Shown in pieces: positions 44,991-57,844 of a DNA stretch of 64,000 nt. Both the position numbers and the translations under genes were made by a program. Numbering within the stretch: position 1 is the first letter of the stretch; each line of letters opens with the position of its first letter. Source of the DNA: Cycas panzhihuaensis (taxonomy: Eukaryota; Cycadophyta); the NCBI GenBank assembly GCA_023213395.1, contig CM041465.1, positions 39,625,741 to 39,689,740 of the forward strand. The letters are read 5' to 3'. The notes under the pieces are model-generated. The model made no database searches, had not been told where the DNA came from, and saw only the letters and a program-made list of their open reading frames with translations.

Positions 44991-46696
44991 CAAGAATGAA
45001 TAAGGAAAACAATGAAAATTTCAATCTAAAATGGTTGGAACTACTCAAGAATGATTGGTATGGTTATAGTTCTAAGTTTTAGCTCTTAGGGAACGATTGC
45101 TAATGTACCATGGAATACGAATGACTAGTATAGAATGAAAGCGATCAAGTAAGAATGAGAATATTTGGAAGGGAATGATTCTCTACTAATATAATAACTA
45201 GAATAGAGATTGATCATATGATTATGTAGTCATACAAACATATGCAAGTGGCATAGTTAACAAGTTGTAATTATGTTTTGTTATGAGAAGGTAATAGGAA
45301 CTTGTAATGGTTGTGACCTTTAGGTCAAAAAGGTTGTAAATTAGGTATAAATAGCACTCACCCTAGTTTCAATGTCAAAGCCAAGTAATCAAGCATACCC
45401 ATAAGTGAAATATCCCAAAGCATTACAAATTGGCTATTGATTAATGGAATGTTAACTTTTATGGAAAATGTATATTACATTTATAAGTATGTTTATATAA
45501 AGTGTTTCTGATATCTTGTATATATGCATATATGAGTGCTAACCTATAGTAATAAGTTGACGAGGTATGCAAGACTTTATATCATGAGATGATCGACATC
45601 AAGGTGATGATGACACATGATTAAAGTATAGATAGGTAGTTTCATGATGACTGATGTGTTATAATATTAATCATTATTGGTTTAATTGCTAAATTTTTTG
45701 CATAAATTGAGGGGGTGAGATTACATACCTAAAAACCAAAGAACCCTAATTGTTGATGTGGTGGTGGCTTCTAACTAAAACATAACACATAAGGGACCTT
45801 TGAATTCCATATAAGAAGCCTTTAGGAAAAGAGATTCCAAAGTCTAGTTAGTTGAAAGTGATACATTAAGCTATGGAAAGCAAGGTATGATGAGTACAAA
45901 AAAGAGGTATACCATCAAAGAAGGGGACTAGGGATAGGTCTATCGATACATAAGAAGGGAGTGCTGCATTGTTACTACTAATTGTTAATAGTTAAGGAAA
46001 CACAATGATAGTAGAAATAATCCTAGAAATAAATAATGCTAATGTATATGATGTTGACAGGATACTAATAGTGATTAAGGGAAATTCTACTACGGAGGAT
46101 ATCTCCTAGAGTATAAGTAAAAATGATGAGAAAGTAGAGGAAGGTCTTATGGCATCTTAGGAGAACTATTTAACAAGAAAGTTATTTGACATATTACTAG
46201 AGCTATCTCATCCAAATATTATTAGCAAACCAAAATTTGGGTGCAAAGATGATAATCTAATTAAAGATACCACATAACAACCCATTATTTAAAAATAATA
46301 AGAGTTTAGTTGATCCATGGTCATTATTGTAGTTTGGTAGGATTATAGCGATGAATATACCCTATGCTAGAACACCACTTAATACGACAACTCTAATAGG
46401 TTATCATAATGAGAGTTCCTTTAAACACCTTATCTTTGATGGCAATTTGGATGTGGTATAATATTTATATTTATTTAAGAACATGATGGAAGTTAGAAGA
46501 ATTAAGAATGAAGAATATATTAAGGGAAGGTTTATTTGTACCTCAGGAAGAGTTTTAATGATATGGTATAAGATGTTAAAGAGTGGTAGTTATGCTTAAC
46601 TACTTATGGTTAATGCTAAATGATGATTAATTAATATTAAGCCTAAAAGGAATGAATACCAAGAGTTGAAACCATTGGTTAATGCATCATTTGTGG
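44990..46696 (+). mobile_element. Ancient relative (J) of element A: LTR end, leader and gag start
   Basis: Near 45674 the sequence TTGGTTTAATTGC matches the family primer site, followed by GAGGGGGTGAGA as in A (GAGGAGGGACAGG). Upstream, 45300-45500 keeps a GGTTGTGACCTTTAGGTC remnant of the LTR hairpin and the TTAATGGAA...AGTT block. Downstream, CTTCTAACTAAAACAT and AGAAGCCTTTAGGAAAAG line up with the A leader and the beginning of gag. It is far more diverged than A to D and is cut off at 46696 by an LTR. The left end of the LTR is not defined. Confidence 0.68.
46090..46660 (+). pseudogene. Element J gag, highly diverged
   Basis: Reads NDEKVEEGLMAS, stop, ENYLTRKLF, then FKHLIFDGNLDVV, stop, YLYLFKNMMEVRRIKNEE and GRFICTSGRVLMIWYKM. 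Each block lines up with A gag (SEKKAEEGPSAYWKNKLTRHLF; FGKLIFNDTSDAAEHVCLF; ARFACTLRGVPLA). Order and spacing are kept. Confidence 0.78.
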
Positions 46697-46952
46697 TGTT
46701 ATATAAACCCTTAGGTGGCATTTATAATATGGGTCAACCATACCAAGAATAGTGTATCAATTAAGATTAGAAGAAATATAATCAACCATTTCTCATATAT
46801 GGGTTTCTTTCTTGAAAGGGTTTTCTCACATTAGATATGTGTACTATGTATTGTACTCTTTTATGTATGCTTGTATATGTATGATTAAGATCTTCATTGT
46901 TAAAAAAAACCATTATTTCATAGTTTCATGTTTCTTCATATGGTATAAGAGC
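46697..46952 (+). repeat. LTR and primer site of copia-type element I
   Basis: TGGTATAAGAGC at 46941-46952 is one base off the initiator-methionine primer site. The preceding approximately 242 bp, TGTTATATAA...TTTCTTCA, would be its 5' LTR. Element E sits 140 bp further into it, and 50725-50951 is more of its interior. No coding domain or partner LTR was found, so the LTR start is a guess. Confidence 0.5.
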
Positions 46953-47092
46953 TAAATGAATATATATAGCTAAGGCTACAGTTAGGTGTTGGTGATAAGA
47001 TTAAAGATTATTTAGTAACATTGGTGAGAGCCATGTTTGTGGCGATTTTGATCTTCTCTGACAACTAAACGAACATCATAATTATGCAATAG

Positions 47093-47397
47093 TGAAAGAG
47101 CTTAATACATCAAGGTCATTTACGTAGATTAATTAAGTGACCTTATGATATATTGTTAGCATTAGTCTCTTAGTGAAATGTGTTTAATGTGCATTTAGAT
47201 GTAATTTTGGGTTCATGACATTAGGTAGGAAAATCTTAACCCTAATGTTCACCCTCAATAATAAAAGGTGAAATCTCAATGAGGGAGTCATTATTCATTC
47301 TCATCTCCAAGATTTGCTCTCATATCTTGTTTCATCTCTTTTTCATTCTCCATTGCCATTGTGTGCATGTAAGTGATCTAGATCCATCATTCCTTCA
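47093..47397 (+). repeat. Element E 5' LTR
   Basis: Pairs with 50408-50719. Shared blocks include AAGGTGAAATCT and GGGAGTCATTATTCATTCTC. The LTR at 50952 is a diverged relative. Confidence 0.9.
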
Positions 47398-49901
47398 TCC
47401 TTCCTAATGATGGTGGCAAATATAATTCATATGAGTTTGAAAGTTACCTTCGAGACAATGGCATCAAATATCAAACAACAATAACAGCTATCCTATAACA
47501 AAATGGAATCATCGAGTGTATGAATAGGACAACATAAATATGGCTTGAGCTATGTTGATATACAAAAATGTACGTACCTACCTATAAGCTAAAGCCATCT
47601 GGACAACTATTATTACATCAATTCTATTAGCCCATCAAAGGAAGCACAATCACCTAATGAAAAGTGGTTAGGACAAACGCCCATTATTCACTATATTTTA
47701 AAATTTTTAGCTCTACATATTATGCCCACATTCTTGATGCAGATTGAAATAAACTCTAGTCAAGAGTATTTAAAGGCATCTTTGTTAGATACCTTATGGA
47801 TAAGAAAGGGTATAACGTCTTTATACCTTCATAATGAAAAATCATTGTACCAAAGATGTCATTTTTATAGAGACAAGGGATCAATTGCTTAGACTGGACT
47901 CTAAAATACTCTCATACCACTATAATAATGTTATCAATTATGATATTCAGATTCTAAAATTTAGGAATGGGGGATAGACATAAATTACTCCAAATATTGG
48001 AAGTTGACAATAGAGCTTCAAAGGATATAAGTTGTGACTCTGAACCGACGAGTGTACATCTGATACCATCCTTTGAAGATAGCAAAGTTGACAAAGGCAA
48101 AGCCATTATAGAAGAATTATCCTCTCCACCTTCAGTTGACAAAGGCAAAATAATAGAAGAAGGACCATCTTCCTTAGGTACATCAACATCCTCCTCAAAA
48201 AATTATCATTTTAATGAATAAGATCAGAACCAAGAAGTTAATGAAATAAAGACCTCATTCCCAACTCGAGGATCTCGAGAAGCCTGTCAGTTCAATAAGG
48301 ACATACAACCAGATGAGACAGGTAAAATTGGTACTCGAAGTACCCATAGAGCAAGGATGTAGGAATCATTATATACTGAGCTAGAATTAATAGAACTGTA
48401 CCTTACTCTTAATGAAGAGCCCCTCTCATACTAGGAAGTTGTAAAACATATAGTCTAGAGAAATGCAATAAATGAAGAATACCAACCTCTCATAAAAAAT
48501 GGTATATAGGAGCTCGTTGATCTACCACTTGGTAGAAAGGTAGTTCAAAATAAATAGTTATTAAAAAATAAATATAGATTAGATGGCACCTTTAAAAAAT
48601 ATAAGGTGAAGTTGGTAGCTAAATGATTCATATAAAGAGAAGGCATCGACTACACTGAAGTTTTTGCACATATAACCAAATGGCCTACAATTAGAAGTCT
48701 TATGGCCTTAGCTGTTTAAAAGGGTTAGAAAATCTACCAGCTCAATATTAAGACTATGTTTCTCAATGGAGATCTTGAAGAAGAAATTTACATGGCTTAG
48801 TCATAAGGATATAAGATTGAAGGTCAAGAGCATAAGGTTTGTAGGCTTAGAAAGTCCTTATACGACCTTAAACAAGCCCCCCGTGCTTGGTTTGCTAAGT
48901 TGTCTAAAAGAATGAAGCAACTTGGATACGAGGTTTTTGACTACCAAGATATTGAGACAACATTATTCATCAAGTGCCAAAAGGACAAAGTCACTTATCT
49001 CATAATCTTTATAAATGACATGATAGTAACTGATAACAGTGCACAGGTAATAAGCCAGTTGAAAAAAGACTTTGGTAAAATGTTCAAATTGTCTGACTTT
49101 GGTTTGATGAAATATTACTTAGGAATTGAAGTAATATAAAAGAATAGAAAAATACTCATCTCCCAAGAAAAATGCATCAACAATCTTCTAACCAAGTTTT
49201 AGTTAGAAGATGTTCGACCAGTGGCTTTACCTATGGACCTTAATACTAAACTGTCAATTGATGGTAACACTAGGGAGGTAGACACAACACTCTACAGGAA
49301 ACTTATAGGTAGTCTCATCTACACTACTAATACAAGGCCAAATATTTTATACTCTATCAACATTTTTGCATAATTCATGATAAATCCTAAGTAGAATAAT
49401 TAACAGGATATAGTTTGAGTGTTAAAATATCTAAAGGCAACTGACAAATTTGGTCTATTATTTGAACTCAATAATGAATTTATATTTTTTGCATAGACAG
49501 ACTTGAACTTTGTAGGAGATAAAGATACAAGAAGATCTACATCTGGGTATGTAATGTTTCTTGGAGTAGCACCAATATCATGGAGATCCAGACATCAGAA
49601 GATAATTGTTGGTTCAACTATCGAAGCTGAATACATTGCTACTTTTGAGACCCGCAAATATGTGATATGGCTTAGAAAATTATTGAAAACATTGAATATC
49701 ACCCAAATAAGTCCTATCGACTTTTTTGTAGATAATCAATTAGTAATCCACATGGTAAAAAATTCTATATTTCATAATTGTACTAAATACATAAGTACAA
49801 AAATCCACAGTATTAGAGAACTTATTCATGATGGTATAATTCAATTGGAATATTGTCCCATAATAGATCAAGTGGCCAATATCTTCACCAAGACACTATA
49901 A
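47398..49901 (+). pseudogene. Element E partial integrase, reverse transcriptase and RNase H
   Basis: Integrase remnant from the second catalytic region through KGIFVRYLMDKKGYNVF. RT: REGIDYTEVFA, IKTMFLNGDLEEEIYMA, KSLYDLKQAPRAWFAKLSKR and the catalytic block IIFINDMIVTDNS near 49000, where Asn replaces the first Asp of the usual VDD. RNase H (49503-49901) is fully open and well kept: RRSTSGYVMFLGVAPISWRS, EAEYIATFE, DNQLVIHM and KYISTKIHSIREL. The RT could not work even if its frame were open. Confidence 0.92.
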
Positions 49902-50407
49902 AAGGTGAAGTTTGAATAGTTTCAAAGGTAGCTTGGCCTTAAGGCCTCCATCTTTGACTAATCAAAGAAGATGGCAATAAGATAATCATACTCTATTATA
50001 TTCATGAAAATCCCTTATAGGTGTGAAAGAATAAGAGTAAGTCTCTACTCTATCCTATTTGTGAAAACCCCATGTGGGAATGGAAGGATAAGGGTTGTAC
50101 TAATTTTAGAAAATTGAAACCTATAAAAACCTGAAAAGGCATAAGGGATGACCAAATAGTATATGGAGACTTAGCAATTAAGTTACATATTTAAGTTGTT
50201 TGACTATCAGACTATATCAAAGAGCTACCTTAACGATTTTGATTTATAAAAGGGGCTATAGATCTTAGAAAGTTTGTGGGTTTTTATTCCCCACGAGGGT
50301 TTTCCTACAAAAGTGTCATTTAAAATTTCAATGTAATAATAAAGTTTAAATGAAGACCTCATAGAATAGATTGTTTCAAAATGACCTTCTGCCATTAAGG
50401 GGGGGAT

Positions 50408-50719
50408 TGAAAGAGGTTAATATATTGAGGTTATTTATGTAGATTAATTAAGTAACCTTAGAATATATTATTAGCTTTAGTCTGTTAGGGAAATACATTT
50501 TATGTATATTTAAATATAATTTTGAGTTCATGCCATTAAGTGGGAAAATCCTAACCTTAATGCTTACCCTCAATAATAAAAGGTGAAATCTGAAGGAGGG
50601 AGTCATTATTCATTCTCACCTCCAAGTTTTACTCTCATATCTTATTTTATCTTTCTTTCATTCTCCATTACCATTATGTGCATGTGAGTGATTTATTCCC
50701 TAGATATATCCTTCCTTCA
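50408..50719 (+). repeat. Element E 3' LTR
   Basis: Begins TGAAAGAGGTTAATA after the polypurine tract and ends CTTCCTTCA before AATAG. Confidence 0.9.
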
Positions 50720-50724
50720 AATAG

Positions 50725-50951
50725 TAATTGAAGAGGTGGAATTCACTAGTCAATAAGATTTTAACTCTATTTATGGTCATAAAGCAATGCTGGGCATTAT
50801 CTAGACTATGTTGGGCTTTTGTTAAATCATTTTAGAGTTGGTTGGGCAAGTTCAGTATTCCAGGCCTGCTAGGATGTATTTAAAGGTAATCTAACAATGG
50901 TGGGCCATGTTTGGCTTATTCTAAGAGTATTGGGCTATGTTAAAGATCATT
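50725..50951. other. Interior of element I or unassigned flank
   Basis: Short AT-rich stretch between E and F. Removing E joins it to 46941-47092, downstream of the element I primer site. No coding motif seen. Confidence 0.4.
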
Positions 50952-51265
50952 TGTAAAACAGATTAATGTCACAAGGTCATTACGTTAGTTGATTATTTCT
51001 GAAAAGGGTCTTAAGTGAACTTTAAATTAGATCACGTATGTGAAATGCACTTTCATATGCATTGTGTGTAATTTTATTTCATTTGACTCTAATGCTCCTT
51101 CTCTCAATATAAAAGTAAAAGCTTAATGGAGGAGGCTTATTCTTACCTCCCCATTTTGTGAGAGCTACTCTCTTTCTCTCAAGTCTCTCTTGCTCCTATG
51201 TTTGCCTTTGTGTTTAGTACATGGAGATGAAGGATAGATCCATTATTTCGATGTAGTATTAGAGA
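50952..51265 (+). repeat. Element F 5' LTR and primer site
   Basis: The LTR starts TGTAAAACAGATTAATG and follows the E-family LTR pattern (AAGGTCAT, TTGATTA, AATATAAAAGTAAAAGCTTAATGGAGGAGG, TTATTCTTACCTCC in sequence). TAGTATTAGAGA at 51254-51265 matches 9 of 12 bases of the initiator-methionine primer site. Confidence 0.7.
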
Positions 51266-52696
51266 TTGCTTCCTTCATATTTCTCACTTGCACTTGCAAT
51301 GGATCCATCACTTTCTTCTCCCCCATAATCCATGTGGTAAAGAAGATTGTGAAAGTGGATATAGAAATATTTTTAAGATTTTATCATAGCATATTTAGTA
51401 TTATTTTCTTTCCCTTTCTCTTTTATAGGTTTAGAAGCATAATATAAGGAGTTGTAAGGCCCAAGGATTTCAATCCTTTGGTAGTCATTTATGTTATCTT
51501 ATTCTTTTTCTTTTTCCCCCTTTTTTGTCCATTTAGTAAAGGGAAATACTACTAAAAATTTTTTAGCTTTTAGAAGAATATTTGGAAAGAGAGGTTCTAC
51601 CTAATTTTTTTAAAGAATTTGGAGCCATTTAAAATATCCATCATTGTATGTTCTCACCTTGCCCATATTGGGATCTTAGTGATAAAAAATGATGGAAATT
51701 TCATATGGTATCATATGTTGAGATATTTGCAAACTAAATTTTTTGTAGAAATAAAATTTGCTTGCTTAATTTCACCAAAAATTCTACAGAGCTCTAATTG
51801 ATGTAATTCTAATTGATAAAGATGAGGTTCTGAATCTAGTTTCCAATGCAAAGATCATCATCTAATTTCATTGCCATATGAGAAAGTTATTGTTATTTTA
51901 GTGATCAATAGTTTTTTTTAGTAAAAATTTTAGAAAATTATATTTTACCAAATTTGCAGGATTGTCACAAATTTTGTAGAACTCATTTGGACCTGATTCC
52001 ATTTCCTAAAGATGTAGCTTTGAGTCTAGTTTGCAAAACAAAAACTGGCACTCAATTTTGTTTTCATGGGAGAAAGTTATTTTTGTTTTTAGTGAAGATT
52101 ACTTTTTTGTACTTAAAAAAAAGGTGAAGAAATTTTCTTCCTTTTTTTTATAAGGCTTAAAAGTCCATTATAAATGTGAGTAAAAAAACACTTAGATCAG
52201 AGTAATATCTTGTGTCTCACTCACTTATTAGTATTATATTTTATCACTCCAAAATTACTTCAACCAAGCACTCTAAAGACTCTTCAAGCAAACACTCTAT
52301 TTTCAGTTATATGTATGTTTGATGTAAATTTGATAATCTTTTCACTCTCCCTAAAAGGAACGCATCACGCACATTATATTCTGCAATTTTATACCTATTC
52401 ACACACTCGCCAAGGTTGAGATATCTTGGTTAGAAAAATGCTATGCCATAAAGGAGGTATGGGTTTCAAGTTGGGATTGGACTGAACCAAAATATTGGTA
52501 AAGTTTAGTTAGCCATACCATCGTGCATTAATTAGGGATCATCTTGATACCCAATTAGGGAAACTAAAATTTTAATATAAGATTACAATATGCCCAATTC
52601 AATATCCATTATAGCCATGGGTATGCATGTACCACTGTTCAGAGGAGGTATATAACTACTCATTGGTGAACCTAGTGAGGATTGGAAGTACCTGGG
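51266..52696 (+). other. Element F leader, with a diverged internal repeat
   Basis: No coding domain seen. Two diverged direct copies of a block of about 135 bp lie at 51770-51905 and 51965-52105. Both run from AAATT(C/T)T(A/G)(C/T)AGA through GATGAGGTTCTGAATCTAGTTT-like sequence to GAGAAAGTTATT. The 60-codon frame at 51619-51801 is unrecognised. Confidence 0.6.
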
Positions 52697-53604
52697 TGTT
52701 GACTTTAGTTTCTTACTACACTTTTAAGAAAGTGAAATTGTCAAGGGATCACTGATAGTCTAGTCTAGGATACATTCAACATGTTTCATACACTAAATTA
52801 TCATAGATTTATTTATAATTCCATACAATGTTGTCATAAATTACACATAGCAATACAATAAATAGTAACTATCCTTTATTCAAGCCTCATAGTACACATA
52901 GAACATTAATTTCTATGTAACTCTTTCTTTATTAAGAAATAGGTTCAATAAAATAGGTGATGGAATGTATTCTTTATACATTCCAGCCGTATACACTGGT
53001 TTCTATCACATACATTCCCAAAAGATATGCATCACAGAATGCATCTACTGTATTCTACTTTATATCACTAGATATGCATACTGACGATTGTACCACCATA
53101 TGCATTAAATGATCCACTCTCACCCTTAAGAGTATACCATATGATTGAATCACTCAGCTCTCACCATTGAAATGATCCTCAAAGCATCATTAAATATTTC
53201 TCTTTAATGCCTTTTGGATGCAAGGTTATGACCCAAAGTCATAACCATATCTTTTTGTCACCAAGGTACCCTTTCACTTTAACACATGATTAAGTCTCCT
53301 TAATGGTATCCTTTCTGATCCATACGTCTATACATACATCCTTTTAGGCTGACATCATCATTTCTGGGTGCCTTTGGGTCATATCTATCCATATGTACAT
53401 TGTTGTTCACTAATATACCAAATTAGTATGCATCTTGTGTTGCGTACTAAAAAGGTACATATCTATCATGTATACCTACATTGCATGTTTTCCATCTTTT
53501 TCCACTGTGCATACCTCCGTATGATTTCTACCTATATTCCTCTAGTCAATACAAGCCTGTATTCCATCTTTCTCAAAGTCTATATTCTAAAATATACCCC
53601 AACA
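52697..53604 (-). repeat. Element D 3' LTR
   Basis: Pairs with 57845-58757. Hairpin GGTTATGAC-CCAAA-GTCATAACC lies at 53224-53246. The stem-loop GTTGAGCA-TCCT-TGCTCA follows just inside the element at 53629-53646. Long T runs lie at 53765-53925. Confidence 0.9.
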
Positions 53605-54059
53605 TCTATTTCAGGTCAACAACATTGGGTTGAGCATCCTTGCTCATTAAAATCTTAAAAATTTTAGGGTATCCTCCCCCCTCTTTATTTTAAGGCTGCC
53701 CCTGTTGCCTCTAGTCTATTGCTTAGTCTTTATTATTTTTACTTGGTTAATAAATCTTCATTTATTGGTGTTTTTTTTTTTTTCCAATTTATCTTTTCAT
53801 TCATTTCCCTATGATTTTTTTATTTTGATTTTTTTCACTATGATTTTTTCTTCACATTTTTTTTTTTTTATTGCTTATTTGTATGATATGAATTATGTTT
53901 TTTTTTTTTTTTTGTATTTTTTGTTTACATACCAAACATAATCATATTTTGGTATCAAGGAAACCTTATTTTCCTTCAACTTCAAGTAACATGTTATGGT
54001 ACAACCGATTGATTCGGCTGCTAAGTTTCTCTACCCTAATTGATATAGGATTTTAGTTT

Positions 54060-55670
54060 ACTACCCTTGCCCATTTTAGACAGTAGTTAGCTTGCTAGTT
54101 TTTTTAATTTGATAGTGCCATTCTTGCATACCTTCTCAATCATATATGGGACTTTCTAATACATCTTCAATTCTCCCTGGGGTGTTTGTAATTTGTTGTT
54201 GAATCGCCATACTCGATCACCCTTCTTGAAATACGATGTCTTATCATGGTGATCATGTCTTGTCTTTTTGCAACTTTTCCTTGGTGTCGTGTGTTTTGTC
54301 AAATTTTTCTTATGATCCCTTAATTGATCTTTGTTTATTATTCCTTCTCCCAACCTATGCTCTCTACAATGTATCAAATGGGTAATTCCATATAGTGGTT
54401 CTCCATAAAAGGGCCTTGCATAATCTCCAACGTATTCTTCATCGATTCTCTCTTCTAGAATGGAAATTTTGTTTCCTAAACCAGAATCTCTACGGATACT
54501 TTTCATTGGTTAATCTTCTTCTTCCTTAGATTCGGTGATGGAATTTGAAAAAGACCTTTTACTGGGTGGTTGTACCTCTAAAGGAGATGAGAGAGGTTTG
54601 TTACTTCCCTTCTCGAGCTAGTATGGGGGTGGGGAAGGTCTATCTACCTTAGGACCTACATAGAGGTAGAGGGAAGGTTAGGGTTAGAGGGGTTTAGGGT
54701 ATTGAGAGGTGAATTAGGATAAGGGTTTGGGTTAAAAGGGGGATTTGGGTTTGGGTCTAGGTTTTCTTTGTTATTATTAGCACTCATATAATCAAAAGAT
54801 TTAGATTTAATATCAACATCTTCAATTACATTCTGAAAAAGTAGGTTACACCTATATGATGGGGTATATACATCCTATAGCCAATAATCCATGAATTTTG
54901 TTCCATTCTCATTATTAGAAGAGTTCTAAATTTTTCTAAAATAAGTTGATTCTATCTCTTAGGAGTTTATCAACTTGGTCGGTTTCTTGGTTGTATGACA
55001 CAAATTTCCTTCATCAAAAGAGGATGTTATTTTCTCACTTGCAATAGTTGTGCTAGATGTGTCATCTGGTATTATCTTAATAGAATTATTCCCCAACATC
55101 AAGAGGACCACTTCACTTCCATGATCTGATAATATAAAGGTCACATCTCTCCAATTATGGAGACATTGAGTTTTGTATAGCCATGGTTATCCCAACAAGG
55201 CTAGATAGGGTGTTGCACCTTTTTCTATTTCTACAATCATAAAATCAATTTGTACGGTGGTTCTTGCCACATCTACCTTAATGCTGGTGAGATTCCTAAT
55301 TGGTCTTACTAATAATTCATTCGCCAATTTTAATGAATAAGTGATTACTTCTAGTTTAGGACTTCCTAGCTTTCACCATGTCGAGGTCAGTAACACGTTC
55401 ATAATGACTTCTCCATCCATAATTACCCTCGAAACTTTTTTTCCTAACATAGTGATTACTACCATTGGATCCATGTCAAAGAATACCATTATCTTCTTTA
55501 AATTCTTAGTGACTTCTGGTTGCCTTGCTTTGATCCAATCTATTACTTGGCATAAGGGAATTGTTAACTGTAATTGTTTCACTAGATTTTCCATCAGTAA
55601 CAACATTCGTGGGATATCTTCTACTAGTAGTCCATTAAATAGCTCCTCCATTTGCACCAATTGAGGTTGT
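54060..55670 (-). pseudogene. Element D protease, linker and integrase tail
   Basis: Near 55390-55480 the reading RVIMDGEVIMNVLLTSTW is the protease block with DGG changed to DGE. The frame 54156-54506 contains DYARPFYGEPLYGITHLIHC, then a basic stretch and SYFKKGDRVWRFNNKLQTPQ. As in C, this joins the linker block straight to the integrase tail. Confidence 0.86.
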
Positions 55671-55997
55671 GATTTATGTTGCTCTGATATTTTCTCCTTT
55701 TATCTATTTTTCCTTATATATATGTGTTTTATTTTTGGTTTACCTATTGGTAGCATTGTCTTAGTCTGCGTTAACTCCTCTAATACTTGCTTCACTTATT
55801 TGAACATGTTTATCTCTGTTTGCAGGTTTGGGTACTCTTCATCTATTCTCTCTTTCTATTTATTTTGGAGTTTTATGTTTTTGCTACTTTATGGGATGAT
55901 AGTCATTAAATTAGTTGCTTTTGTCTTTCCCTTACAATCTTCTGTTCTGTGCTCACTGAGCCCACAATTGTTATATACAGATGGTTTATATTCATAT

Positions 55998-57703
55998 TTA
56001 TGTTAGTTGGGCAATCTGATTTCCAATGTCTGAATTGTAAATATATGAAACATCTCTCCATTGGTCCTCTTTTCTTTGAGGATTCCTATGTACTCTTTGT
56101 TGTATATATATTTCGGGGTGGGTTGCCTCTTTTTCCCCTACCTTGTCCTGTATAGGCCCTTCCTCTAGGGTTATAAAAATAATATTTGGTCGTGTGACTA
56201 TCCATGTCACATATATGACACCATTTATCTCTTTGGTGCATTGCACTATTTTTTAGATTGATTTCTCATTCATTGGTTGTATGTAAATTTTTTTCGCAAA
56301 TATGGCACCATTTCTCAACTTTGAATTCCCAGTCCTTCTTTTTCTTTACTACTTCCTCTTCTTTATTGTTTCTCATCTTAAGTCTTGCTACTTATTTCCT
56401 TAAAGCTTCAATCTCAAACTCCTCTTCTAAGATTTCCACTTGGCAAAAGGGTCGGTTATGCTGGTTTTGTTTCATTTCCCTTATTTCTTCTTGTAGCCTT
56501 AGTAGAAGGGGATCATGCCTTTTAGCTTGGGTATCCATCTTCACTTTGAAGTCCAATGCTAACTCTTAAGCATTTTTAAATGATTTTAGTGGATGTGCAT
56601 GTATCATCGACCTTAATTTTTCATTTAATCCTCTGACAAAATAGTTCTTCATGTTGTGGTCTATTACTATTTCATTAATCATGTTGGTAGTAATGATCTT
56701 CATACGACTGATGTAAGTTAATATCGATTCGCCCTACCTCTGCTTTATTTCTCTTGAGGCAATTTTTACATCTTCATTGCTTTAGAACTTCTAAAATCTT
56801 TCCTCAAAGAATTTCTCTATATTTGTCCATGTTTCTCTTTTATCCAATTCTTTGTACCATGCCAATGGTACTCCCCTCAATGTGCAAGCAAATATTACCT
56901 TTATTTCATCATCGTCTATGATTTTCTTCACATTGACCAAATTCTGGAATAAATACACATGCTCTACTACGTCTGAAGTGTTGTTGAAGATAAGTTTACC
57001 AAAATCTCTAAAGTCATCCATCTTTGGTGACTGCACAAGTGTCCCACCTAGTGGTGATCCTCCTCCAAAGATTTTACTCCTTCTTCTCTACCCTTCACTT
57101 TAGGTGGTGTATGTGGTGTGCTTGATGCAACACTATCCTTTCTAAATAGGGGATTCTTGAATGGTATTTTTAGATGTATTGGCTCTGGTACTCTTGGCAT
57201 TTGTACCAACAATGGTGTGACCACTATATACGATTACTTAGACCCCTTGTTCGACGAATCTTCAAAAAATTGCTTTGTTAATTTATTCTCCTAATATGCT
57301 GAGGGACATTCCTCTGCCTTCTTCTTACTATCACTCAAGTCCTTCATGGTATTATCCATAGGTGTATTTTCCTATTTTCTTAGGGTGTCATTATGTTCCA
57401 CATTTCCTTTTGGTTTTTCCTCCTTTTCTGAGCTTAAAAGGTCATATTTGATTATAACAGGTGGTAGTACCATTTGTCTGCCATTATTTTTCTCTCCTTG
57501 TTCTTAAGGTGTATGGGCTCCACTTGTCTCAGATTCTTCAATGGACTATCCCTTAGTCTCATTATTATATAAACTCAATCTTCTTGCTCTTCTTAATTTT
57601 GTCTCCTTTGACCATCATAATGCCCTCTGTCTACTTGCTTTTTCCCCTTTGTTGAAGTACCCTTTTGTGGCTCTCCCGCCTTCGAAGGCCTCTTAGGTGG
57701 CAT
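55998..57703 (-). pseudogene. Element D gag
   Basis: The start lies at 57703 (ATGCCACCTAAGAGGCCTTC). The frame 56791-57036 holds MDDFRDFGKLIFNNTSDVVE and FACTLRGVPLAWYKELDKRE. Knuckle remnants lie between 56300 and 56000. Numerous stops. Confidence 0.84.
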
Positions 57704-57844
57704 TAGAAAGTCCCCTGGCTATCGGAGGCTTAGTTATAGCCTGTCATCATGACAACATCCAAGGTCCTCTACCCTTTGAACATGCTTTCCTTATGAAACT
57801 CTTGGCCCTAGTCCCTCCTTAGTGGATGTAGACAATGGAACCAA

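Larger units (their letters stand above)
47093..50719 (+). mobile_element. Ty1/copia element E, internally deleted
   Basis: LTRs 47093-47397 (305 bp) and 50408-50719 (312 bp) are flanked by perfect AATAG at 47088-47092 and 50720-50724. The interior is only 3.0 kb. The left LTR passes almost directly into integrase codons (NDGGKYNSYEFESYLRDN), so primer site, gag, protease and the first part of integrase are gone. A polypurine tract (ATTAAGGGGGGATT) precedes the right LTR. Pol sequence shows it is a close relative of element F. Confidence 0.93.

Noticed and set aside
50952-51251. Solo LTR of the E family
   Set aside because: A primer site follows it at 51254 and F coding sequence lies downstream in the same orientation once D is removed, so it is better read as the 5' LTR of F.
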